A stretch of 64,000 bases of DNA from Actinomadura rifamycini DSM 43936 (GTDB taxonomy: Bacteria; Actinomycetota; Actinomycetes; Streptosporangiales; Streptosporangiaceae), in contig NZ_AULB01000014.1 of NCBI RefSeq assembly GCF_000425065.1, positions 124,001-188,000 on the forward strand. Direction: 5' to 3'. Numbering within the stretch: position 1 is the stretch's first letter; each line of letters starts with the position of its first letter. Below the pieces are notes generated by a model. That model was not told where the DNA came from, ran no database searches, and worked only from the letters and a program-made list of their open reading frames with translations. Position numbers and translations under genes: made by a program. Positions 9,093 through 17,063 of the stretch are shown in pieces.

Positions 9093-9734
9093 TCAGACGA
9101 GGCGGCGGGCGGCGGCCCAGCGGGAGAGTTCGTGCCGGTTGGACAGCTGGAGCTTCCGCAGGACGCTGCTGACGTGCGTCTCGACCGTCTTGACCGAGAT
9201 GTACAGCTCCTTGGCGATCTCCTTGTAGGCGTAGCCGCGGGCGATCAGCCGGAGGACGTCCCGTTCCCGCTGGGTGATCTGGTCGAGTTCGGGGTCGACG
9301 GCGGGGGCGTCGGTGGCGGCGAACGCGTCGAGGACGAAGCCGGCGAGCCGGGGGGAGAACACCGCGTCGCCCTCGGCGACCCGGCCGATCGCGTCGGTCA
9401 GCTCGGGGCCGGAGATCGTCTTGGTGACGTAGCCGCGGGCGCCGCCGCGCACGACGCCGATGACGTCCTCGGCGGCGTCCGACACCGAGAGGGCGAGGAA
9501 GCGGGACGGGACGCGGCCGTGCAGGCGGCGCAGGACCTCGATGCCGCCGCCGCCCGGCAGGTGCACGTCGAGGAGCACCACGTCGGGTGCCGTGTCGCGG
9601 ATCACCGCGACGGCCTCGTCGACGTCGCCGGCCTCGCCGACGATCTCGACGCCGTCGCCGAGTTCGGCTTTGACGCCGGTCCGGAACATCTGGTGGTCGT
9701 CGACCAGCACGACCCTCTTGCGCGGCTCGCTCAC
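9093..9734 (-). CDS. NarL/LuxR-type response regulator paired with the PspC-kinase
   Basis: A 213-residue protein. The receiver domain has acidic pair DD (12-13), phospho-acceptor Asp56 in LLDVHLPG and Lys in VTKTISG. The C-terminal LuxR helix-turn-helix includes QITQRERDVLRLIARGYAYKEIAKEL cut by the usual KTVETHVSSVLRKL recognition helix. The GTG start overlaps the stop of the upstream kinase in a GTGA, so it is the cognate regulator. It probably controls the divergent PspC gene and other envelope genes (inference). Confidence 0.95.
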   Translation of the reverse strand: MSEPRKRVVLVDDHQMFRTGVKAELGDGVEIVGEAGDVDEAVAVIRDTAPDVVLLDVHLPGGGGIEVLRRLHGRVPSRFLALSVSDAAEDVIGVVRGGARGYVTKTISGPELTDAIGRVAEGDAVFSPRLAGFVLDAFAATDAPAVDPELDQITQRERDVLRLIARGYAYKEIAKELYISVKTVETHVSSVLRKLQLSNRHELSRWAAARRLV

Positions 9735-10930
9735 TGCTTCTCGATCTCCAAACGCACTTCGGTGCCCTCGCCCGGCGCGGTGCGGACGGTCGCCCGGCCG
9801 CCGTTGCGCTCCATACGTCCGATGATGGACCCCCGGACGCCCATCCGGTCGTCCGGGATCGCGTCGAGGTCGAAGCCGCGGCCCCGGTCCCGCACGAAGA
9901 TCGCGATGGCCTTCCCCTCGACCTCGGCGAACACCGAGATGGAGGGGGCCTCGGCGTACTTCGCGGCGTTCACCATCGCCTCCCGCGCCGCCTGGACGGC
10001 CGCGGCGACGCGCTCGTCCAGCGCGGTGTCGCCCACGCAGACGACCTCGATGGGGACGCCGTGCAGGTCCTCGACCTCCCCGGCCGTCTCCTTGATCGCG
10101 GCGGCGAAGGTGCGGTCGGGGTCGTCGCGCCGCTCGTACAGCCAGGTCCGCAGGGTGCGCTCCTGCGACCGGGCGAGGCGCTGCACCTCGCGGGGGTCGT
10201 GGGCGTTGCGCTGGATGAGGGTGAGGGTGTGCAGGACGGAGTCGTGGACGTGCGCCGCGAGTTCGGCGCGCTCCTGGGAGCGGACGCGCTCCTGCCGTTC
10301 GGCGTCGAGGTCCTGCCAGAGCCGGACGAGCCACGGGGTGACGATCAGCGCGAGGCCGGTCAGGATGATCAGCATCGCGACGAGGACCGAGCGGATCTGG
10401 TTCGCCTCGACGTTCTGCGCGACGCCGCCGCCGATCCCGCCGACGACGAGCAGGAGGCCGAGCAGGGAGCGCAGCCACCGCTGCCGCAGCGGCAGCACCC
10501 AGCGTTCCCGCTGGGCGCGGTCGGCCTGCTGCCACAGCAGCGCGACGCCCGCGCCGCCGATCACGAACGGCCACAGCGCCCACTGGAAGGGGCTCGCGAC
10601 GCCCCAGGGCATGGCGGCGAGGACGAGCAGGCCGAGCGCGACCGCGCCGTACGCGAGGAGCTGCCCCCAGTCGCGCCGTGTGCGCGCGGGGACGGACACG
10701 GACTCCTTCTGCGCGCGCGCCTGCGACTCGGCCCCGGGCACGAGGAGCCAGAAGGCGAAGTAGGCGATGATGCCGGGCGTCAGGATGACGAACGCGATCC
10801 GGACGAACAGCACGTCGACGCCGAGGTGGTCGGCGAGCCCCCGCGCCACACCGCCCAGCAGCCGCCCGTCCGCGGCGCGCACCAGCGGCGGCGGATCCGC
10901 CGTACGGCCGTCCACCGCGCCCCCGTTCAC
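9731..10930 (-). CDS. PspC-domain sensor histidine kinase (HisKA_3/HATPase)
   Basis: A 399-residue membrane kinase. The N-terminus is a PspC domain (GRLLGGVARGLADHLGVDVLF, then a hydrophobic hairpin), followed by several transmembrane segments, a HisKA_3 helix with HVHDSVLHTL, and an HATPase domain (N box REAMVNAAKYA, G boxes DRGRGFD and GMGVRGSI-like). PspC proteins sense membrane stress. The GTG at 10928-10930 is chosen because a GGGGAAG Shine-Dalgarno precedes it; the open frame continues to 11134 without coding character. It is divergent from the PspC/LiaF-like gene, 136 bases away. Confidence 0.93.
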   Translation of the reverse strand: MNGGAVDGRTADPPPLVRAADGRLLGGVARGLADHLGVDVLFVRIAFVILTPGIIAYFAFWLLVPGAESQARAQKESVSVPARTRRDWGQLLAYGAVALGLLVLAAMPWGVASPFQWALWPFVIGGAGVALLWQQADRAQRERWVLPLRQRWLRSLLGLLLVVGGIGGGVAQNVEANQIRSVLVAMLIILTGLALIVTPWLVRLWQDLDAERQERVRSQERAELAAHVHDSVLHTLTLIQRNAHDPREVQRLARSQERTLRTWLYERRDDPDRTFAAAIKETAGEVEDLHGVPIEVVCVGDTALDERVAAAVQAAREAMVNAAKYAEAPSISVFAEVEGKAIAIFVRDRGRGFDLDAIPDDRMGVRGSIIGRMERNGGRATVRTAPGEGTEVRLEIEKQ

Positions 10931-11066
10931 CGTCTTCCCCGTTCCCGCACGTCGACGATCGTCACACGGACGGACGGTGCCGCGCATCGGGGACGTACCC
11001 CGGTCCGGTCTCAGGGTCGGATTCAGGGACGTCCCCGATACCGCGCGGGGAGCGCCGCACGCCACG

Positions 11067-12359
11067 ATGGACGGCATGGTCGACGAAGCGAACGACACCG
11101 GCGGCGGGGGCGTCGCCGCCGACGCCGGGGCCACCGCCGCGCGCGGCGACTACCCGCGGCTGGCGCGGGACGGGCGCAGCCGCGTGCTCGCCGGTGTCTG
11201 CGGCGGCCTCGGCCGGTACACGGGCATCGACCCGGTGGTGTACCGGGTCGCGTTCGGCCTGTTCGCGTTCGTCCAGGGCCAGGGCATCGTGCTCTACATC
11301 GCGGCGGCGCTGGTGATGCCGTCCGTCCCGCACGCGACGGCGCCCGCCGAGCGGGTGCTGCGCCGCTGGTTCGACGCGGCCGGCGTGCTGACGATCCTGG
11401 GCGGGCTGCTGGCCCTGTCGGCCCTGCTGGTCGTGACGTCCGGCATCGACATGGACGCGACGACGGCGGTGGTGTTCACGGCGCTCGCGGCGGCGACGGC
11501 CCACGCGCGCGGCGTCCGGTACAAGGAGGCGGGGCGGCGGGTGCCGGAGCGGCTCGCCGGGCACCGGGTGCCGCCGGCGGCGCCGGACGGCCCGGCGCCG
11601 CTCGCCGAGGACGCGCCGGACGGGTTCGGCGGCCTGCCGCCGGGCGCGATCGACCTCGCCGCGTTCAGCCCGCGCCCGGCGCCGCCCGCCCCGCCCGCGC
11701 CGCCGGCGCCGCCCGCGCCGCCCCGCCCGGCCCCGGCCGTCCGGCGGCAGCGGTCGCCGCTCACCCCGGTCACGCTGCTGTGCGCGGCCGCCGCCGGTGC
11801 CGCGGCGGTCCCCGCCGCGCGGGGGTACCCGGCGCCGGACTCGTGGATGATCGTGATGGCGACGGCGCTGGGCGTGGTCGGTCTCGGGCTCGTGCTCGGC
11901 GGCTGGTTCCGGACGCGCGGGCTCGCGACCGCCGGGACGGTGCTGTCGCTCGCGCTCGTCACGTCGTCCGTCGCGGCGGAGGCCCCGGAGTCGATGAAGT
12001 ACCGCGAGGTGACGTGGCGGCCGACCGGCGACCCGGGCACCGGGCAGGAGTACCGCGTCACCGTCGGCCAGGGGACGCTCGATCTCACCGCGCTGCCGCT
12101 GCGCGCCGGGCGGCGGGTGACGATCGACGCGGAGGTCGTGCTCGGGGGCCTCGCGGTCACCGTGCCGAAGGACGCGCGGGTCGTCCTGGACGCCCGGATC
12201 CTGCTCGGCGACCTGCGCATCGACGGGCGGACGACCAGCGGCCCGAACGCCCGCGCCGAGCGGGTCTTCGAGCCCGCGTCCGCCGCCGGGGACCCGCCGA
12301 CCATCGTGCTGCGGCTGCGCGGGAAGATCGGTGACGTGGACGTGGACGTGGCCCCGTGA
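11067..12359 (+). CDS. PspC-domain membrane protein with LiaF-like C-terminal domain
   Basis: A 430-residue protein. A PspC domain (RSRVLAGVCGGLGRYTGIDPVVYR) is followed by a transmembrane hairpin, further hydrophobic segments, a Pro-Ala low-complexity linker of APP repeats encoded near 11685-11735, two more membrane helices and a C-terminal beta-helix-like domain (TIDAEVVLGGLAVTVPKD, ILLGDLRIDG, GKIGDVDVDV) of the LiaF/YvqF type. LiaF-like proteins report cell-wall-antibiotic stress. Transcribed divergently from the PspC-kinase/regulator operon, it is probably a partner or target. The ATG at 11067 follows GGGGAG at a long spacing; 11076 is an alternative. Confidence 0.86.
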   Translation: MDGMVDEANDTGGGGVAADAGATAARGDYPRLARDGRSRVLAGVCGGLGRYTGIDPVVYRVAFGLFAFVQGQGIVLYIAAALVMPSVPHATAPAERVLRRWFDAAGVLTILGGLLALSALLVVTSGIDMDATTAVVFTALAAATAHARGVRYKEAGRRVPERLAGHRVPPAAPDGPAPLAEDAPDGFGGLPPGAIDLAAFSPRPAPPAPPAPPAPPAPPRPAPAVRRQRSPLTPVTLLCAAAAGAAAVPAARGYPAPDSWMIVMATALGVVGLGLVLGGWFRTRGLATAGTVLSLALVTSSVAAEAPESMKYREVTWRPTGDPGTGQEYRVTVGQGTLDLTALPLRAGRRVTIDAEVVLGGLAVTVPKDARVVLDARILLGDLRIDGRTTSGPNARAERVFEPASAAGDPPTIVLRLRGKIGDVDVDVAP

Positions 12360-12601
12360 CCGACCGCCCCGCCGACCGGCCGCCGGCCCGGCGCCGCTTC
12401 GATCCGGCCGGGCCGGTCACCGGGCTGTTCTTCCTCGCGCTGGCCGGGCTGTTCCTCGCCGAGGGGGTCACGGCGGAGCGGCTGCTGAACCCGGTCGTGG
12501 CCGTCCCGCTCGTGCTGATCGGCCTGGGCCTGGTGGGCGCGGTGCGGATCGCGACGCGGGGGCGCCGCCGCGACCGTGACCGAGACTTGAGGCAAAAGTG
12601 A
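12356..12601 (+). CDS. Small two-helix membrane protein
   Basis: An 81-residue protein with two hydrophobic segments (about 20-42 and 45-66) and an Arg-rich C-terminal tail. Its GTG overlaps the stop of the PspC/LiaF-like gene by four bases, so it belongs to the same transcript. I do not recognise a family. The stop codon lies inside the inverted repeat at 12591-12620. Confidence 0.8.
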   Translation: MTDRPADRPPARRRFDPAGPVTGLFFLALAGLFLAEGVTAERLLNPVVAVPLVLIGLGLVGAVRIATRGRRRDRDRDLRQK

Positions 12602-12620
12602 GGTAGATCACACTTTTGCC
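12591..12620. promoter_or_regulatory. 10-bp inverted repeat containing a CRP-like GTGA-N6-TCAC site
   Basis: GGCAAAAGTG (12591-12600) and CACTTTTGCC (12611-12620) are perfect complements around ten bases. Shifted by one base, GTGA-GGTAGA-TCAC (12598-12611) matches the CRP/FNR-family half-site pattern GTGA-N6-TCAC exactly. It overlaps the end of the small membrane gene and lies about 46 bases before the Cys leader. It could be a CRP-type operator for the symporter, a terminator for the upstream operon, or both. Confidence 0.55.
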
Positions 12621-12656
12621 GGGAAGATCCCTGGACGCACCGGCGTTGATCGGCCC

Positions 12657-12743
12657 GTGAGGTTCTCCGTGAAGAGCGTTTCGCTCGTGGCCCGGCTGCA
12701 CGTCGACCTGTGCCGCCTGGCCGCCGTGCTGTGTAGCCGCTGA
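12657..12743 (+). CDS. Cys-containing leader peptide (putative attenuator) of the symporter gene
   Basis: A short frame of 28 codons ending RLHVDLCRLAAVLCSR and TGA. The HVDLCR...LC ending matches the short leader peptides found before cysteine and sulfur genes in actinobacteria. The start is uncertain: GTG at 12657 (no Shine-Dalgarno), or GTG at 12669 with GAGG (12659-12662) at good spacing. Two Cys codons (12711-12713 TGC, 12732-12734 TGT) lie near the end, where ribosome stalling would matter. The DAACS symporter begins 77 bases after the stop. Only sequence pattern supports the call. Confidence 0.75.
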   Translation: MRFSVKSVSLVARLHVDLCRLAAVLCSR

Positions 12744-12820
12744 CCCGTCCGCCAGCCCTCTTCCCACCCCCGAACCCCGCCCGGCCGGCGCGTGCCGCCC
12801 GGCGTCCAGGAGAACCTCTC

Positions 12821-14161
12821 GTGACCTTCCGTGTGTGGAAATGGCAGTTCTGGCAGCAGATCGTGCTGTCGCTCGTGCTCGGCGCCGCCGCCGGCGTCCT
12901 GATCAACAACTTCGCCGGCGGCGCGGGCACCGCCGAAGACTGGCTCGACCCGTTCGGCGACGTCTACGTCAGCCTGCTGAAGGTCGTCGTCATCCCGCTG
13001 GTGTTCGCCGCGATCGTGGTGAGCGTCGGACGGCTGCGCGGCGTCGGCAGCGTCGCCCGGCTGACCGGCAAGACGCTCGGCTGGTTCGTCGTCACGTCCG
13101 CGATCGCCACCGCGATCGGCCTCGTCGTCGCGCTGCTGATCAAGCCGGGCGAGGGCCTCGGCGACCTCGCGGGCGAGACCACCGAGACCGAAGCGGTCAC
13201 GTGGACGCAGATCCTGCAGAACCTGTTCCCGTCCAACATCGTGCAGACGATGGCGGACGGCAACGTGCTGGGCGTCGTGACGTTCGCCGTCCTGTTCGGC
13301 GCCGCGCTGGTCGCGATCGGCGAGCGCGGCGAGCGGCTGACGGGCATCATCGACGACCTGTACGCGGTCATGCAGAAGGCCGTGTGGTGGGTGGTGCGGC
13401 TGACCCCGATCGGGTCGTTCTTCCTGATCGCCTCGGTCGTCGCGTCCTACGGCCCGTCGTCCCTCGCGCCGCTGGCGAAGTTCACCGGCGCGATCTACCT
13501 CGGCCTCGCGCTGATGCTGCTCATCGGGTACCCGGTGCTGCTGCGGGCGTTCGGGCGCGTGAACCCGCTGCGCTTCTACCGCAACTCGTGGCCCGCGATC
13601 CAGTTCGGCTTCGTGTCGTCGTCGTCCCTCGCGACGCTGCCGATCGCGCAGCGGGTGTCGATCGAGCGCAACGGCGTCCAGCCCGAGTACGCGAGCTTCG
13701 CGCAGCCGCTCGGCGCGACGATCAAGTTCGACGGCTGCGGCGCGATCTACCCGGCGATCGCCGCGGTGTTCGTCGCCCAGTACACCGGCGTGCAGCTCGG
13801 CATCGGCGAGTACGCACTGATCGCGCTCGCCGCCGTCATCGGGCAGATCGGCACCGGCGGCACCCCGGGCCCCGCGCTGGTCGCGCTCACCCTGACGCTG
13901 ACCACCGTGGGCCTGCCGCTGGAGGCCGTCGGCTACCTCATCGCGATCGACAAGGTCATCGACATGGGCCGCACCGCGACGAACGTCACCGGCCAGCTCG
14001 CCGTCCCGGTCCTGGTCGCCCGGTCCGAGGGCATCCTCGACGAGGAGGTGTTCAACGGGCACAGCCGTCCGCTGGACGCGCCGCCGTCCGAGGCCGCGGC
14101 CGGCGAGGACACCGCCGACGACCCCGAGCGGGACCGCTCGTCGGCGCCCCAGCCCGCCTGA
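12821..14161 (+). CDS. Dicarboxylate/amino acid:cation symporter (DAACS family)
   Basis: A 446-residue protein with eight to ten hydrophobic segments, the DAACS/SLC1 hairpin serine motif SSSSLATLPI and the conserved GTGGTPGPALVALTL-type loop late in the protein. Family members import C4-dicarboxylates (DctA), glutamate/aspartate (GltP) or L-cystine (TcyP). The upstream Cys leader peptide makes a cystine or other sulfur amino acid role attractive, but that is inference from context; sequence alone does not separate the subtypes. The start GTG at 12821 has AGGAGA upstream. A strong 14-bp stem-loop ends the transcript at 14173-14207. Confidence 0.9.
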   Translation: MTFRVWKWQFWQQIVLSLVLGAAAGVLINNFAGGAGTAEDWLDPFGDVYVSLLKVVVIPLVFAAIVVSVGRLRGVGSVARLTGKTLGWFVVTSAIATAIGLVVALLIKPGEGLGDLAGETTETEAVTWTQILQNLFPSNIVQTMADGNVLGVVTFAVLFGAALVAIGERGERLTGIIDDLYAVMQKAVWWVVRLTPIGSFFLIASVVASYGPSSLAPLAKFTGAIYLGLALMLLIGYPVLLRAFGRVNPLRFYRNSWPAIQFGFVSSSSLATLPIAQRVSIERNGVQPEYASFAQPLGATIKFDGCGAIYPAIAAVFVAQYTGVQLGIGEYALIALAAVIGQIGTGGTPGPALVALTLTLTTVGLPLEAVGYLIAIDKVIDMGRTATNVTGQLAVPVLVARSEGILDEEVFNGHSRPLDAPPSEAAAGEDTADDPERDRSSAPQPA

Positions 14162-14172
14162 TCCCGGTACCG

Positions 14173-14207
14173 CGTCCCCGGAGCGGCACGAGCCCGCTCC
14201 GGGGACG
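14173..14207 (+). terminator. Stem-loop terminator after the symporter
   Basis: A perfect 14-bp stem (14173-14186 with 14194-14207) closes a 7-base loop, 11 bases after the symporter stop codon. There is no poly-U, as is usual for actinobacterial terminators. Confidence 0.75.
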
Positions 14208-14248
14208 GCGAGTAACCTGACCCCGACGGCAAGTGACCGGAGGGGGCG

Positions 14249-14953
14249 ATGACCGAACCGACCCGCGGACCGGACGCGCTGCCCGGGTCCCGCTCGGCCC
14301 TCGACCCGCGCCGCGCGATCAAGCCCGGCCGGCACGGGCTCTCCCCCGAGACCGTCGCGGGCATCCAGCGCGGACGCCTCATCGACGCGCTCGTCGAGGT
14401 GGTGTCGGCGCGCGGCTACCCGCAGACGACCATCAGCGGCGTCGCGGGTGCCGCCGGGGTCACGAAGAAGACCTTCTACGAGCACTTCGACGGCCTCGAC
14501 GCGTGCTTCCTCGCCGCCTACCGGCGCGGCATGGACATCCTGCACCGCCGCATGGCCGACGCCCACGAGGCCGCGCCGTCCTGGCCGGAGGGCGTCCACG
14601 CGGCGCTGCGCACGATGCTCGCGCTGCTGGCCCGCGAGCCGCGCTTCGCCCGCGCGGCCCTCATCGAGGCGAACGCCGCGGGCCCGGACGTCCGGCTCGC
14701 CCGCATCGACGACCTCGCCCGGTTCCGCGCGTTCTTCGCGGCGCCGGGCCTCCCCCCGGTGCCGGACGCCGTCGCGGACGCGGTCGTCGGCGGCGTCGTC
14801 GGGGCCGTCCGGGTCCGGATCGAGACCGGCGACGACGACCTCCGGGCCCTGCTGCCGTCCCTCACCTACTTCGCCGTCCTCCCGGTCCTGGGCCCCGAAG
14901 CCGCCACCCCGTACCTCACCCCCGCCCACCCCGGCCCCCCGCACTCCCGGTAG
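14249..14953 (+). CDS. TetR/AcrR family transcriptional regulator
   Basis: A 234-residue regulator with an N-terminal extension of about 35 residues before the DNA-binding domain. The helix-turn-helix is clear: ALVEVVSARGYPQTTISGVA followed by GVTKKTFYEHFDG. The C-terminal ligand domain is divergent. The ATG follows GGAGGGGGCG. The target is unknown; it lies between the symporter terminator and the convergent cysteine-dioxygenase-like gene. It could control either neighbour. Confidence 0.9.
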   Translation: MTEPTRGPDALPGSRSALDPRRAIKPGRHGLSPETVAGIQRGRLIDALVEVVSARGYPQTTISGVAGAAGVTKKTFYEHFDGLDACFLAAYRRGMDILHRRMADAHEAAPSWPEGVHAALRTMLALLAREPRFARAALIEANAAGPDVRLARIDDLARFRAFFAAPGLPPVPDAVADAVVGGVVGAVRVRIETGDDDLRALLPSLTYFAVLPVLGPEAATPYLTPAHPGPPHSR

Positions 14954-15012
14954 GCCCCGTCCACGGCACCTTGCAGCAGCACGCGAGGATCGTTCCGCGA
15001 CCGGCGGGCGTT

Positions 15013-15030
15013 CCAGGGGTCGCCCCCTGG
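15013..15030. terminator. Bidirectional stem-loop between the TetR and CDO-like genes
   Basis: CCAGGGG (15013-15019) pairs with CCCCTGG (15024-15030), and an alternative 7-bp GTCGCCC/GGGCGAC stem uses overlapping bases. It lies directly behind the TAG stop of the minus-strand gene and 60 bases behind the TetR gene. Confidence 0.5.
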
Positions 15031-15034
15031 GCGA

Positions 15035-15436
15035 CTACGCGTGGAGGCTCACGGCGTAGGCGGGGCCGGGGTTGGTGAAGGCGCGGGACTCGGCGTGCAC
15101 GCGGACGCGGTTCGCGCGCAGGGGGCGTTCGGTGACGCCGTCGGGGGCGATCAGCACCTCGGTGAGCTCGCCCGCGATGAGGGTGCTGACGCGGGCGTCG
15201 ACGGTGGCGCCGTGGCCGGGCGGCCAGGTGGTGAGCCAGACCGGGACGCCGCCGTCGGTGCCGAGCGGGACGCGCACGGGGCCCGCGTCGTCGAAGCCGA
15301 TCAGCCGCCACCACTCGGCGGGACGGGCGGCGAGCGCGTGCACGCGGGCGGCGAGCAGGCCGACGGTCGGGGGGCGGGCGGTGACGGCGCGGCCGTGCGG
15401 GTCGTCCTGGCCGCGCATGGTGAGATCGGGAACCAT
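15035..15436 (-). CDS. Short cysteine-dioxygenase-like cupin lacking the iron-ligand motif
   Basis: A 133-residue protein. VWLTTWPPGHGATVDAR, IAGELTEVL and the C-terminal TNPGPAYAVSLHA line up with actinobacterial cysteine dioxygenase (W-x-PG, GELTE, N-x-G-x-x-x-AVS-x-HAY). The HDHGG segment that supplies two iron ligands between PG and GELTE is missing, the spacing being about five residues short, and the later ligand region reads ESRAF rather than a His-containing motif. The frame stops with TAG exactly where the family has the Tyr of HAYSPP, and the next two codons read Ser-Pro. It is therefore probably not an active dioxygenase; a regulatory or decaying gene is possible. ATG 15434-15436; GAAGGA lies 12 bases upstream. 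Confidence 0.7.
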   Translation of the reverse strand: MVPDLTMRGQDDPHGRAVTARPPTVGLLAARVHALAARPAEWWRLIGFDDAGPVRVPLGTDGGVPVWLTTWPPGHGATVDARVSTLIAGELTEVLIAPDGVTERPLRANRVRVHAESRAFTNPGPAYAVSLHA

Positions 15437-15501
15437 GTCCGAAACGGGTCCTTCGTGTGATGGGCCGGATCCGGGGCACCCACCCCGGGGATGAACGGAG
15501 A

Positions 15502-15582
15502 TCAGCGGCAACACGAAGGACACAGCGCGCTGGCCACGCGGCGGAGCGCCACGGGGCCGTTGAGAGAGATGCGCGCTGGCAT
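15502..15582 (-). CDS. Cys-rich leader peptide (putative attenuator) upstream of the CDO-like gene
   Basis: A 26-codon frame on the minus strand: MPARISLNGPVALRRVASAL then CPSCCR and TGA. Three Cys codons lie among the last six sense codons, the arrangement of the polycysteine leader ORFs that act as cysteine-responsive attenuators in mycobacteria. A TTGACA (15614-15619) and a TTCGCT (15590-15595) with 18-base spacing end seven bases before the ATG, so the mRNA should be leaderless, as for the mycobacterial examples. A CCGGGG/CCCCGG hairpin (about 15472-15489) lies between this stop and the next start. Confidence 0.75.
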   Translation of the reverse strand: MPARISLNGPVALRRVASALCPSCCR

Positions 15583-15589
15583 ACGGCCC

Positions 15590-15619
15590 AGCGAACACGC
15601 AGGGGCCGTCCGCTGTCAA
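15590..15619 (-). promoter_or_regulatory. Predicted promoter of the leaderless Cys leader and CDO-like gene
   Basis: On the minus strand, consensus -35 TTGACA, 18-base spacer and TTCGCT as -10, placing the transcription start at or within a base or two of the leader ATG (15582). Confidence 0.55.
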
Positions 15620-15803
15620 GTCGATCACACCCCGCCGAGCGCGGGGTGTTCCCCCAGGTCAGTACAGACTTCCCGCACGGGTGCAGTCATGTGCTTTCCC
15701 GTGAAAACCCTGATGGACGGGGCGAACCCCCGTTACCGTCGGTTGTACGCCGCCCACGCGGCGCGGGGGCCGGACCGCAGGAGCAGCACGCAGCAGGAGG
15801 AAC

Positions 15804-16898
15804 ATGACCCCCGAGAATGAGAGAACGGACGCCGCCGAGGCGGCGAATATGGACAAGGTCGACGTCCATTGGGGCGTCCACAACCCCACCGAGCCGGACG
15901 AGGAACAGGTCCTCGAACGGCTGTACGGCGCGCCGGAGGCCGACGGAATCTTCCGCCTGGCCGCGTCGACCGCGCCGCCGGCCGCCGCCGCGGCGCCGTC
16001 GGGCGCGCAGGCGCTGATCGCCGAGGCCCGCAAGTCGCTCGGGATGTCGGGACGGCCGAACACGATCACGCGGGAGTACGCGTCGCGGCACGGGGACGAG
16101 TTCCTGCGGGCGCCGTGGTGCGACATGGCGGTGACCTACTGGGCGCGGCACAGCGGGACGGCCGCGGCGGTGCTCCCGGCCGGGGACCGCGCCTACACGC
16201 CCTGGCACGCCGCCGACTTCCAGAAGCTCGGCACCTGGCACACCGGGACGACCGCGCGGGTCAACGCCGCGAAACCGGGCGACATCGTGTTCTTCGACTG
16301 GGGCGGGACGGACGGGATCGCCGCGATCGACCACGTCGGCGTCGTCGAGAAGGTGCTCGGCGGCGGACGGGTCCAGACGATCGAGGGCAACACCGGCGAC
16401 GCGTGCAAGCGGCGCGTGCGCGGCTCGGGAGTGATCGCCGGATACGGACGGCCCGCATACAAGGAGGTAGACGACATGCCGGACTACGTGAGCGTCGGGG
16501 TGAGCACCCCGCAGGAACTGCCCCCGAACACGTGGGTCACCGTCGAGTGGGGCACGGAGTACGCGGACGCGGAGCACCACCACTGGGACAAGGGCGGCTC
16601 CTCGCTGATCATCGGGTCGTGCCGCTACTCGCTGACCGCGAGCGTCCAGATCAAGGGCCTGCCGAAGGGCACCGAGATCCAGGCCCGGACGGTCGAGGTC
16701 GAGGAGGCGGGCGACCGCCGGGACGGCGGCCCGATCGCGGAGTACACCGCGAGCGACGGCGACACGTTCCTGCTCTACTCGCTGCCCGCGGACACGGTCG
16801 GCGACGGCTTCCGGGTGCGGTTCCAGGTGATCCACTACGGGACGGCGACCGGCCAGATCACCGCGGGCAGCGCGAAGGCGTTCGCCTGGCCGACCTGA
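15804..16898 (+). CDS. CHAP-domain (NlpC/P60-like) amidase/peptidase with C-terminal beta domain
   Basis: A 364-residue protein. Residues about 65-215 form a CHAP domain: Cys106 in APWCDMAV, His177 in IDHVGVVE and the EGNT segment (194-197) give the Cys-His-polar triad. The C-terminal 150 residues form a separate, probably beta-rich domain with no family I recognise. No signal peptide is visible, so it may act inside the cell, be released by lysis, or leave by a non-classical route. CHAP enzymes cleave peptidoglycan stems or cross-bridges, but intracellular amidases also use this fold. The ATG has a near-perfect AGGAGG Shine-Dalgarno. Confidence 0.85.
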   Translation: MTPENERTDAAEAANMDKVDVHWGVHNPTEPDEEQVLERLYGAPEADGIFRLAASTAPPAAAAAPSGAQALIAEARKSLGMSGRPNTITREYASRHGDEFLRAPWCDMAVTYWARHSGTAAAVLPAGDRAYTPWHAADFQKLGTWHTGTTARVNAAKPGDIVFFDWGGTDGIAAIDHVGVVEKVLGGGRVQTIEGNTGDACKRRVRGSGVIAGYGRPAYKEVDDMPDYVSVGVSTPQELPPNTWVTVEWGTEYADAEHHHWDKGGSSLIIGSCRYSLTASVQIKGLPKGTEIQARTVEVEEAGDRRDGGPIAEYTASDGDTFLLYSLPADTVGDGFRVRFQVIHYGTATGQITAGSAKAFAWPT

Positions 16899-16908
16899 GG
16901 CGGCCCGC

Positions 16909-16930
16909 CCGGTCCGGCGCGCCGGACCGG
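16909..16930 (+). terminator. 22-bp perfect palindrome after the CHAP gene
   Basis: CCGGTCCGGCG followed directly by its complement forms a strong stem 11 bases after the CHAP stop codon. Likely terminator. Confidence 0.65.
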
Positions 16931-17063
16931 AAGGCCCGTCCGACCATGGCCGGAAATCGGGAAAATCGGGTCTAGTCCAGATTTCAACGTCGGCATACGT
17001 TCGTTGGGTCGCCTTCCACGGAGGCCCCGATGGCGTGGTCGACCCGGCAGCGCGCCCCTCCCG

